Assembly (NCBI GenBank): GCA_947453965.1
Contig: CANGIQ010000005.1
Location: 62,001 to 126,000 of the forward strand
Reading direction: 5' to 3'
From: Comamonadaceae bacterium
GTDB taxonomy: Bacteria > Pseudomonadota > Gammaproteobacteria > Burkholderiales > Burkholderiaceae_C
Length of the DNA: 64,000 nucleotides
In this document: piece after piece, positions 1 through 12,700 of the stretch
Layout: the number at the start of each line of letters is the position of its first letter
How positions within the stretch are numbered: position 1 is the stretch's first letter
Program-made: the position numbers and the translations under genes
Notes under the pieces: generated by a model
Database searches by the model: none
What the model saw: only the letters and a program-made list of their open reading frames with translations
What the model was told of the DNA's origin: nothing

Positions 1-1
1 C

Positions 2-765
2 GCAACTACGCCTGCAGCGACAGCTCCCGTACCAGGATCAACTGCAACGACAACGCCTGCGGCAGTGCAAGAAACATTGAACGCAGATGCGATTTCTGAT
101 GTACAAGCGGCCGCCCAAGCATCCTCACTGCCTGCGACCATCGTCAGTCCGATCACAGGCGGTAATCTCATCAGCCCCATCGTCGGGAACAACCTTGTTG
201 CGCCTCTTTCTGGTCCTGCAGAGGCTAATCCAGCCGTGAGTGCACCCACCATCACGGTGATGCCTGTTGTGGCGCCTCTGACAGCACCCACACCTTCGAT
301 CGTGGACAGCATCAAGCCCCCTGTGGCCAAACCTGTTCAAGACCTGATTCCTCCGATCATCCCGAAAATCAAGCTCACCACAGAAGCTATAACCCTTGAC
401 GAAACTGTGGGTGGCATTAATTTCTCGATGAAAGTGGATTTTTCATCGCCCACCACACTGCTTGTGGGGTTCACGATCAAATTCGAGTTGGTCTATGAAG
501 ATGGCACCAAACTGCCAACGCAAGATCAACATCGCTTGTACACCCTGGTTGGAGAACCGGGCGCTCAAACACGTGTGTATGAGCAAAATTCGTACAGCGT
601 ATTGGCTGGCAAATCGGGTGCGGTCTATGACTTTTACATCGACTCCAACACGATTCGCGATGACAAAATTCTGATCAAGGCGACCTTGGCAGAATCGTTG
701 AACTGCGTATTTGACGATGCGAACAAAGCCATCAGCGTTGAGTTGACAGATACCCAAGCCATCCA
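2..765 (+). other. N-terminal low-complexity stretch and pre-RTX domain of the giant protein
   Basis: Bases 2 to about 370 encode an Ala/Pro/Thr/Val-rich segment without RTX motifs, with repeated short V-x-P-x-x-A-P-type runs, suggesting an extended linker. Bases about 371-765 encode a mixed beta-looking domain with aromatic and charged residues and one of the three cysteines. It directly precedes the first nonapeptides (near 766). I do not recognise its family. A LapA-type retention module could lie upstream but cannot be seen here. Confidence 0.5.
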
Positions 766-3700
766 AGGTGGCGATGCCAGCGATCTGATGGTGGGCAATG
801 CCCTTGATGACGTGATCAACGGGGGGGCGGGAAATGACACCATCGATGCCGGTGACGGTAACAACAGCATTTCGGGTGGTTCAGGCAACGACAGCATCAC
901 CGCCGGTACAGGTAGTGACACGATCGATGGCGGTACCGGTGCAGACACCATCCTTGCAGGTGCCGGTAATGACAGCATCGTGTTCGATTTGCTCGATAGC
1001 ATCGTGGGCGGTAGTGGTACAGATACCCTGGTTATTTCTCCCAACACCACGGTAGACCTGAGTAACTCCGTATTTGCGAACGCAGCGCCTCAAGTCAGCG
1101 AAGTCGAAAAAATCAGTCTCGCGGACCAAAGCAGCGTCCTTTTGGGAACCGCCTTCATTGAGTCCATGTTGGGTGGTTCCACGGGCACCATCACTGTTGA
1201 AGGTTCGGCCGGTACCAGCTTGTCCTTGGTCAATCCCGATCCCACTGCGCCGATTTGGTTCCGCGATACATCTGCAACGCCACCAACTGGCTACACGGCA
1301 TACAAAACTGGCAATCTGACCGTGTTGGTGGCGGATGCCGTCAACGTAGGTGATGCCATCAATGGCGCAGCCAACGATGCAGATACTTTGTTGGGTGGTG
1401 CTGGCAATGACACCATCACTGGTGGCGATGGCACAGCCATCGACGTCGTCGATTTGTCCCAAATGCCAAGTGCTAGCGGTCACTTGGTGACATCCACAGG
1501 CAACCTCACAGTGAATCTGGCCAGTGGAACATCGGTCGATGACTCTGCACTGCTAGGGTCTGATACTCTGGTGGGTATTGAAGGTGTCATCACAGGTGCG
1601 GGGGCAGACTTGGTGACAGGCAGCGCAGGTGCTAACAGCATTGTGACGGGCGATGGCGCAGACACCATCAATGGTGGCGCAGGCAATGACACGCTGGATG
1701 GCGGTGCTGGCATTGACACGGCAAGCTACAGCACAGCGCCCAATGGCGTGATCGTTAACTTAGGCACCACCAATATTTCAGGCTCGATGGGTGGCAGCAC
1801 AGTCAGTGTATCCGCAGGTAACGTCCAAGGTGACGGAACCGATCAACTCTCCAACATCGAAAACGTCACAGGCAGTACCTATGGCGATTTGATGGTGGGC
1901 AGCGCGGCCAGCAACGTGCTCGACGGCGGCGCAGGTGCTGACACCATCATGGGCGATGCTGGTAACGACACCCTGATTGGTGGCGATGGTATTGACACAC
2001 TGGACTTCAGCAGCAACAGCACGGCAGGCAACCCAGTCACAATCAATCTGGCAACTCATACCGCCAACAGCGCTGCAACAGGTACGGACAGCATCAGCGG
2101 CTTTGAAGATGTCATCGGTGGTGCCGGTGATGACACCATTGTGGGTGACGATGGCGCCAACCTGATTCAAACAGGCAATGGCGCAAACAGTGTCTCTGGC
2201 GGTGCGGGTGACGACACCATTTTGGGTGGTGCCGATGCCGACACCCTCCAGGGTGGTGAAGGCGCGGATAGCATCAATGCCGGCGCAGGCGATGACCGTG
2301 TCATCGCTGATGCTGGAGATGACACCTTGATCGGTGGCAGCGGTAACGACACACTGGATTTCAGTCAAAACGCGGCCAACGCACCCGTCACGGTCAACCT
2401 TGCCAACCACACGGCAAGCAGTGCAAGCACAGGTGTCGACGACGTCAGTGAATTTGAAACCGTCACCGGCGGTTTGGGCAACGACACCTTGGTGGGTGAC
2501 GATGCAGCCAACTTGCTCCAAGGTGGGGATGGTGGCGATAGCCTCTCAGGTGGTCTAGGCGCAGACACCATCGAGGCGGGTACCGGTAACGACAGCATTG
2601 TGTTTGATCTGCTGGACAGCATTGTGGGTGGCGATGGCACGGATACCCTGGTCATTCCTGCCAGCAGCACATTGAACTTGAGCAACACAACGTTTGCCAA
2701 CGTAGCTTCAGCACATGTCAGTCAGGTTGAAAAGATCAGCCTTTCAGGACAAAACACTGTGCTGTTGGGCACCAATTTCGTACAAGCCATGGTGGGGGGA
2801 GCTACGGGAACCATCACGGTGGAGGGGGCAGCAGGCAACAGTTTGTCTTTGGTTGATCCCAATTCCACAGCACCCTGGTATCGCGATACATCAGTGACGC
2901 CACCACTTGGTTACACAGCCTACAAAACAGGCAACCTGACAGTGATGGTTGCAAACACGGTCAACGTAGGCGCCGCCATCAACGGCAGCGATAACGCCGC
3001 AGACACCCTCTTAGGTGGTGCAGGCAACGACACAATCACAGGTGGTGCAGGTACAGCCATCGATGTGGCCGATCTGTCGCAAATGCCAAGCGCCGCGGGC
3101 TTTGTCACGTCAACCGGTAACCTCACGGTGAACTTGGCGAACGGGACATCAACCGATGCATCTGGACTGTTGGGAACTGACACCCTGGTGGGCATTGAAG
3201 GTGTAAAAACAGGGGCGGGCACAGACTCCGTTTTAGGTAGCACAAGCGCAAACACAATTCAAACAGGTGCTGGCAATGACACCATTGATGGTGGTGCAGG
3301 TGCAGACACCATCGATGCAGGTACCGGTGATGACCGCATTGTGTTTGACCTCCTAGACAGCATTGTGGGTGGCAGCGGCACGGATACCCTCCTGATCCCC
3401 GCAAGCAGTACATTGAACCTGAGCAATACGGTATTCCCTAATGGATCGCCTCCACAAGTCAGCGAGGTCGAAAAAATCAGTCTTGCAGCGCAAAGCAATG
3501 TGCTGTTGGGTACCAAGTTCATTGAGGCCATGGTCGGTGGCACTTCAGGAACTATCACGGTGGAAGGTGCAGCAGGCACCCATTTGTCTTTGGTCAATCC
3601 TGATCCAACGGCGCCGATTTGGTTCCTTGATGTAACAGCAAACCCGCCCTCAGGTTACACAGCCTACAAAACCGGCAACCTCTCGGTGATGGTTGCGAAT

Positions 3701-6700
3701 ACGGTGAACGTTGGAGATGCCATCAACGGCAGCGATAACGCCGCAGACACCTTGCTGGGTGGTGCAGGCAATGACACGATCACAGGCGGTGCAGGTGCCG
3801 CCATTGATGTGGCAGATCTATCGCAAATGCCAAGTGCCACGGGCTTGGTCACTTCCACTGGCAACCTCACCGTGAATCTGGCAAATGGTACGTCTGTGGA
3901 CGACTCGAATCTGTTAGGCAACGACACTTTGGTCGACATCGAAGGCGTCAAAACAGGTTCAGGTGCCGACTCTGTGGTGGGTAGTTCGGGTGCAAATAGC
4001 ATCTCGACAGGCGCTGGCAACGACACCATTGATGGCGGTGCAGGTGCAGACACCATCGATGCAGGGGCCGGTGATGACTTGGTTATTTTTGATGCTGCAG
4101 ACTCGGTGAATGCCGGAGCGGGAACCGACACATTGCGGTTCTCTGGCAGCAGCATTGATTTGGCCACCACGGTTCCCAAGATCAGCCAGGTTGAAATTCT
4201 TGATCTCGCGAACGACAGCAGCAGCAACGCGCTCACGCTGAACCTCGACAGCGTGCGTCAAATTTCCGGACAAGCCAACCCCACATTGACCATCGAAGGC
4301 GGCACAGGAAACTCAGACACACTGACAGCGGTTGGCGATTGGGTAAACCTCGGAACCGTCAACGGCTATGTGAAATTGGTCAACGGGACCGCGACCTTGA
4401 TGGTTGACCCCGATGTGTCCATTCTCGGCTTGACTCCAACAGGTGGAACCGAACCTGCCGTGTTGCAGGGCTACGGCTTTAACGACACCTTGATCTCGCG
4501 CGCCGCCGCTGACACCTTGGATGGTGGCACGGGCTCGGACGTCATTGATGCCGGAGCTGGGGATGACACGATTGTTTTTGATGCACAAGACAGCTCTGTG
4601 GCAGGCGGCTCGGGCGTAGACACCTTGTCTGTGCTCGTACCCACAGCCAACCTGACTCAAGTGGCCAGCCATTTCAGTGGCTTGGAGGTGGTGGACCTAC
4701 GTGGCAACAACGGTAATGTGTTGGTGATCGACCCTCAAGCCGTTGTATCGCTCACCACGGGTAATGCCGTGGCTAACACGCTCACGATCAAAGGCGACAG
4801 CGCGGACAGTTTGGTGCTCCAAGGCACCTGGACGCCCGCAGTTGGGGAGCCCGATCTGGTTGACGGCGTTAAATACAAAACTTACACATCCACATCAACA
4901 CCTAGTGCCACGATCAAGGTCGCAACGGATATTCAGCTGTTGCAATCAGAGGTGGGTGTATTGACCGGTGCAACAAGTGGCAACGAAAACGAGTACTTCT
5001 TTGCCACCTCCGGCAATGAATCCATCGCAGCAGGCACTGGCAACGATGTGCTGATGGGTGGTGCTGGCAATGACACCTTGGACGGTGGCGCTGGCATCAA
5101 CACGGCAGACTTTTCTGATGCCAAAGCACCTGTGGTGGTGAACCTGAGTACGACACCAGCGACTGCCGTCAGTCCCAATACGGGCACATCGCCCAATGTA
5201 CTCACAGGCACGGGGAGCGACACGCTCATCAACATTCAAAACATCACGGGTGGTTTCGGTAGCGACAGCATTGTTGGCAGCTCAGTTGCCAACGTGTTGG
5301 CCGGTGGTGATGGCAACGACACCATCGATGGTGGCAGTGGCAACGACACCCTGTTGGGCGGAACAGGCATGGACAGCTTGCTCGGCGGCATTGGTGCCGA
5401 TTTGCTCGATGGTGGCAGCGGCGCCGACACCTTGGATGGTGGCGCAGATGCAGACACCTTGATGGGTGGTGCAGGCGCAGACAGCCTGATCGGTGGCACA
5501 GGCGCTGACTCATTGCTAGGCGGTGAGGGTGAAGATACCTTGAGCGGTGGCGACGATGCAGACACCTTGGACGGCGGTCTTGGCATGGACTACATCGATG
5601 GTGGTGCTGGCAATGACCTGATTGTGTTTGACGCCCAAGATGCGTCTATCGACGGTGGATCTGGAACAGACACTTTGCAATTGACAGGGCAAGCAAGAAT
5701 CGACCTCAGCACAGGGCCCGTCATCAAAAACATTGAAGTCCTGAGCATGACCGGCAACGGCGCCAACACCTTGGTGTTGACGCCTGAAGCTTTTTCGCGT
5801 GTGAATGCGTCGAGCCAACCCATCGGCTTGGTGGGTACCTCAGCCAATCCCTTGCTCATCACAGGTGATACTGCTGATACCTTGGTGCTCAGTCCTTCTT
5901 GGATCAAGAGTTCTACTGCTGACAGCGATGGCCTCTATACCTACACCTATACATCGGGCAGCGATGTTTATGCTGTGAAGGTGCAGCCTGCAGTCAAAAT
6001 TGCTCAGCAAATAAGCGGCACTTCAGGCAGCGACACCCTCAGCGGGGCAGGGGCATCCGACTTGTTGTTCGGCGGTGCCGGGGCAGACAGCCTATCCGCA
6101 GGTGCCGGTACAGATACGATTTTGGGCGATGCAGGCAATGACACCATCGACGGTGGTTCAGGCATCGACACCATTGATTACAGCAGCGCCAGTAACCCAC
6201 TCACGATCACGCTCAACGACAGTGGTTCAGGCACTGCGGTAGACGCATCGACCGCCCCAGGAAGCTTCGGTTCGGACACCTTGGTTGGGATTGAAAACGT
6301 GGTGGGTGGTTCAGGCGCGGACACCATCACAGCCGGTGCAGCGGACAACGTGTTGGTCGGTGGTGCTGGCAACGACAGCATCAACGCCGGCGCTGGCAAT
6401 GACACCTTGATCGGTGGCACGGGCAGTGACACCCTCATTGGCGGTGATGGCACAGACACAGTGGACTACAGCGCAGCGACCGGTAAATTGGTCGTCAACC
6501 TCAATGCAGGAACCGCCTCCGATGGCGGTGCCAACGGGGAGGGCGTCGACACCTTGACGTCGATTGAGAACGTCATTGGCGGTGCTTATGACGATCTGTT
6601 GACTGGCTCCAGCGCAGCGAATGCGCTGCAAGCTGGTGCAGGAGACGACACCTTGATCGGTGGCGGTGGCGCAGACACCCTCAGCGGCGGTGCAGGCAAC

Positions 6701-9700
6701 GATGTCATCGTCTATGAGAGCGGAGCCACCATGGACGGTGGTACCGGTCGTGACGTGTTGCGCTTCACCTCCACCGATGTGGATCTCACGCAGCCTGGTA
6801 CGGGATCGTTTGCAGGTATCGAGGTGATTGATCTAGAGAGCAATCCATTGGCCAACCATCTGATGCTCGACTTATCCGATGTGGTCGAAATGGGTGGAGC
6901 GATCAATCCCGTCTTAACCATTGAAGGTACGGAGCTTGACGTTGTCACGCCCTCTGGTGATTGGTCTTTCTTGGGTTCCAACGGCAATGGCTATGACCAG
7001 TACACCAATGGCACAGCCCAGTTACTTATCAACCACCGCGTGCAAGTGGTGGGTTTAAACATTGATCAGCACACAAGTCAAAGCCCAAGTTTGTTGCGCG
7101 GTTATGGACTTCCCGATACCTTGATTGGCGGTTCTGCCGACGACACGTTGGATGGTGGTCTGAATAACGACACCCTGCTGGGTGGTGCTGGTAACGATGT
7201 CATCTACTTTGATGCAGCAGACACATCAGTCAAAGGTGGCTCAGGTTATGACACCTTGCAGGTGAAAGATGCGACCGCAGACATGACGTCACTGAATAAC
7301 AGGTTCAGTGAATTTGAAGCGGTGGATTTGCGCGGCAACGACACCAACACGTTAACGATTGACGCTGCCGCTGTTGCGGCCGTCAGCAGCAATAACACCC
7401 TGACGATCAGTGGCGATGCGGGCGATCGCCTGGTTCTCAAAGGAACTTGGTCAGCAGTCGGCGGTCCTGTGCTCACTGGGGGTGTGGCGTATCAAACTTA
7501 CGTCGACAATCCAACTACGCCAACGGTGACGATCAAGGTCGCAACAGATATCACCTTGTTCCAAGGCTTGGTGCTGACATCGGGCAACACCCTCTCCGGA
7601 ACCAACGACAACGAATTTTTGGCTGGCGGCACCGGGGATGACAGCTTGAATGGTGGTGCCGGTGATGACGTGTTGCGCGGCGGTGCTGGCAACGACACCT
7701 TGGATGGTGGCACCGGTAGCAACACAGCTGACTTTGGCGATGCGACCACGCCTGTGCTGGTGAATATGAGCGGCGCAGATGTCACCACGACCTTCAACGG
7801 TACCTCGGTGACGCTGGCTAACAATTTGGCCAAGGGCACGGCTGACTTGAACAGTTCTCCGACTGTCCCTGGAACGGGCTTAGACACGCTCATCAACATC
7901 CAAAACATCACGGGTGGCGCTGCCGCAGACAAGATTTATGGCAGCGGCACAGCCAACCGTTTGGATGGCGGTGATGGCGCCGACACCATTGATGGTGGTG
8001 CCGGTGATGACACCGTGTCAGGTGGGTCCGGTTTTGACAGCTTGCTCGGTGGCGCAGGCAACGATGTGATGGACGGCGGCTTAGGTGACGACACACTCAA
8101 AGGCGGTGATGGCAACGACAGACTGTTGGGCGGCGCTGGCTCCGACAGCCTTCTCGGTGAGGCTGGCGATGACACCTTACTAGGCGGCGAGGGCGGCGAC
8201 ACCTTGGAGGGTGGCGACGGCAATGACAGCTTGTCCGGTGGTGCCGGCGTGGACTCCCTGCTGGGTGGCGCTGGTAACGACACCTTGGACGGTGGTGCAG
8301 ACGCAGACATCATCAATGGTGGCGATGGCGACGATGTCATCATCTTTGATGCCGCAGATCTGTCCGTGGACGGTGGTGCAGGCACGGATACCTTGTTGCT
8401 GAGTGGCTCCCCGGAAGTCGATTTGTCGACAGGCCCTTCGTTCAGCAACATCGAAATCTTGGACATGTCTGGCAATGGTACCAACAAACTCACACTCTCA
8501 CTGGCTGCTTTCGAGCGCACAGATGGCAGTACAGGGTTGACCTCGCCGGTTGTTGTGCAAGGTTCTGATGTCGACACTTTGGTGTTGAACGGGTCGTGGA
8601 TTCCAAGCTCAACCATTGTGAACGGTCTCATCGTTTACACAATTGCAGGCACGGGTTCGGCCAGCTACGAAGTTCGAGTCAATCCAGACGTTCAAATTGT
8701 TCGCATGATTGCGGGCGATGTGGGCGGGACACCCACCAATGATGATCTGCAAGGCTCCGGCGCTGGCGATTTGATGATCGGCGGTGGCGGCAACGACACA
8801 CTGTCCTCTGGCGGTGGCAACGACACGCTGCTGGGTGGCACTGGTAACGATGTGATCATCGGTGGTCTGGGTATCGATACCCTGGATTACACCGCAGCCA
8901 CTGCGGGAATGACCATCACGCTCGGCCTCAACGGTGCGGCAGGAACAGCGGTTGATGCCTCCACAGGACCCAGCAGTCAGGGCACAGACACCATCTCTGG
9001 GGTTGAAATTGTCTTAGCGGGTTCTGGTGCAGACACTGTCACCGGCAACGAAGACTGGAACTTGATCGACGGTGGCTCTGGCAACGACTCAATTTTGGGT
9101 GGTGCAGGTAAAGACACCTTGCTCGGCGGCGCTGGCAATGACTTACTCGATGGCGGCACAGACAATGACACCTTGATCGGTGGCCTCGGTGATGACACCT
9201 TGATCGGTGGCGCAGGCTTTGACACCGCAGACTACAGCGACGTCACGGCCAATCTGACCATCAATTTGATGCCCCCTGTTAGCAATCCTGATCTCGTGCG
9301 TGGCCGTGCTTTCAGCACGCAAACCGGCACAGACAGGCTTGAAGGCATCGAGGTGGTGATCGCTGGTAGCGGCAACGACAACATGGTGGGCTCGAACGAT
9401 GCCAACTCTCTCGTGGGCGGTGCTGGCAATGACACACTCTCAGGCGGTGCTGGCAACGACACCTTGGTGGGCGGCACGGGCATAGACACCTTGGACTTCA
9501 GTGCCAACACCTCCACACAAGGTGTGGTGGTGAATATGGCATCAGGGACCGCGCAAGACGGCCAGTCGGGAACAGACACGTTCACAGGCTTTGAGGCCGT
9601 TCAGGGCGGTCAAGGCAACGATCAAATCACCGGTGATGCCGGTGCCAACTTGTTGTTGGGTAACGCGGGTAATGACACCATTGATGGCGCGCAGGGTGAC

Positions 9701-12700
9701 GACACCTTGACGGGTGATGACGGATCTGATGTCCTCATCGGTGGTGCAGGCAATGACATTTTGATGGGTGGTGCCGGCGATGACGTGCTGCGTGGTGGTG
9801 AAGGCAACAACACCATCGCTGGTGGTGATGGCTTGCACGACACGGCGGACTATTCGGATGCGACCACAGCCGTCACGGTGGTGTTGAACAACAACAATTC
9901 AGGTGTAGGTTCGGGCGTTGCAACCGTCACCAACCGAAGTGCTGACCAACTTTCTGGCATTGAAAATTTGATTGGTGGCTCAGCAGGTGATTCCTTAACG
10001 GGAGATAGCGCTGATAACGTGCTTGCCGGTGGTGCTGGTGCGGATACTTTGATTGGTGGAGGCGGCAACGACACCATCAAAGGCGGTGCAGGGAACAACA
10101 ACGACAGCCTAGATGGTGGAGACGGCAACGACACCCTCGATTTGCAAGAGCTGGCAGGTCCTATTGCTGTCAACTTAGGCAGCGGGGCCATTCGCGCCTC
10201 CTTCAACAACAACGCGAGCTATGTCACCGTTGCAGGGGGCACATCGCAAGGCGACGGCACAGACACGCTGTTGAATTTTGAAAACCTGATAGGTACAGGT
10301 GGCAGCGATACCTTGGTCGGTAGTGCTGGATCGAACGAGATTCAAGGTGGCGCTGGTGCTGACGTCATTGATGCAGGTGCGGGCAGTGACCGCGTGCTCT
10401 TTGACGGCAATGACTTCAAAGTCAAGGGCGGCGCAGGCACCAACGACTTGTTGGTGATCGGTGCCCAGGAAACCCTGGTCGATTTGACCTTGGTGCAAGA
10501 CAGTATTTTCAGTGGCTTTGAAACCATCGACTTGAGTGCTGCTGGCAGTCAATCCGTCAAACTTTCCGAGGCCGATGTTTTTGCCCTGACGCGTGGTACC
10601 TCAGAAATCCAATTCCATGCGCTGGCAGCCAACCAATCTTTCACCTTGGCAGGGCTCACGTACACCGCCTCCGCCAGCGGTTGCACGGATGTGCAATTGG
10701 CCGCAGCATTCAGTGGCTTGAACGCGGGTGCAACCACGGGTGCAGGAACCGCAACAGGTGCGTACTCAGGCACTTTGACAGGTTTTACGACGGGCTTGGC
10801 CAATGGTGTCAAAGTCACCGTCAGTGGCGCAACTGAGACCGACAGTGTGAGCAACTTGACGTGGAGCGAATCTGCGGCCTACGTCAATATCGTCACGCAC
10901 AACGGTACCCTGACAGAAGCTGAAACGGCCACGGTTCAATTCACCGACCTGAGCGCAGGTCAGAGTATCACTTTGGCTGGCTTTACCTATAGCGCTCCTT
11001 CAGGTGCTACAGCAGCAACAGTCGCCGCGGCATTTGCAAACGCGACATTGAGTGGCTTCAGTGCTGGATCTGTCAGTGGCAACTCTTTGGTCTTTACCAG
11101 CACCACAGCCACATCGGATGTGACTGACTTGGTTGCGACGGCCAGTTCATCTGTGCATGTGGTGCAAGTGTCTCAATCGGAGCAATCGTCTCTGGTTCTT
11201 CAAGGCACTGCCGAAGATGGCGTGCGCATGGTGGGTGGCTGGCAGCAAGTTCTGAATTCATCCACGCCAGTGACCGTCACGATGGGTGGGGTGGACTACA
11301 ACGTCTACCAATCGTCTAGCTACACACCGTTGGCTACCGCGGGCAATCCCACCCCAACCGCTGTTACCTTGAAGGTGTACGTACCCACGGTGATCACGCC
11401 GGGTATGTTGATCACTTCGGGTGAATCATCGGACTCGCAGCAAGGCACAGCGGGTGATGATGAATACCGTGGCAACGGTGGCAACGACACATTCAGTGCC
11501 GGTGCGGGCAACGACAGCTTGGACGCAGGCACTGGCAATGACTCCGTAGACGGTGGTGTTGGCAATGACACCATCTTCGCGGGTGACGGCAATGACGTGA
11601 TTTATGGCGGCAGAGGCGTCACCGTCGGCGCAGACAACGACAGCATTGACGCAGGCGATGGCAACGATTGGGTCGATGCAGGCATTGGCAACGACACCGT
11701 GGTCGCCGGCGCTGGCAATGACACGGTGCTAGCCGGTGATGGGAACGACAGCGTTTCGGGTGATGCCGGTGCGGACTCTTTGTCGGGTGGTGCGGGCAAC
11801 GACACCTTGTTGGGCGGTGCCGACAACGACACCTTGTCTGGTGGCACGGGCGATGACTCCATCGACGGTGGCCTCGGAAACGATGTACTGATTGCAGATG
11901 CGGGCAACGACACGCTCGATGGCAGCATTGGTATTGACACCGCAGACTTCAGTGCAGTGAACGCGCCGTTGACCATCAATTTGATGGCACCCAGTGCCAC
12001 AGATGCGAGTTTGGGTAAAGCCTACAGCACAGAAACAGGCACTGACGTACTGCGCGATATTGAGAACGTCATTGGCGGTTCTGGCAATGACACGATCATT
12101 GGCTCGGACTTGGCCAACACCATCATCGGTGGGGCAGGTGCTGACTCAATCCTGGCGGGTAACGGCAACGATTGGGTGTTGTTTGATTACACGGCACCTA
12201 CACAAGCAAATCATTACTCACCACTTGCCGACGCTCGTGTAGACGGCGGAGCCGGTATTGACATTTTGGCCATTCAAACCACGGCGCAAATTGACTTTGA
12301 TGCCATCGACAACAGCTTGTTGACAGGCTTTGAAGAGATTGACTTGACCGGCTATGGCAATCAAGACATTTTGCTCAACTCCGGCGATGTATTTGATTTG
12401 TCGGACACCTCAGATACATTGAAAATTCACGGCGGTCTGGGCGACAAAGTCACCTTGGCGGGTGACTGGATTCAATCCGGCACACAACCGGTGATCTACA
12501 ACGGTGGTTCTGCCGTTCAATACAAAAAATACACCTACACAGACTCAACAGGCACCGTGGCGACGGTGTTGATGGATCCCAACATCCAATTGGCGATCTC
12601 TTTTGAAGGTACCAACGAAGTTGCAGATCTGCGTATTTACAACCCAAGCGACGTCAAAGTCGATGGCAAAGGTCGACTCAATTTCAGCCCTGCGGATCCG

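Noticed and set aside
65-67. GTG at 65 as the start of the giant gene
   Set aside because: The frame is open upstream to the window edge with the same Ala/Thr/Pro composition, and no ribosome binding site precedes it.
821-827. G7 tract as a phase-variation switch
   Set aside because: A single run of seven G in a 34-kb gene, far from a start or promoter, is weak evidence, and the frame is intact.
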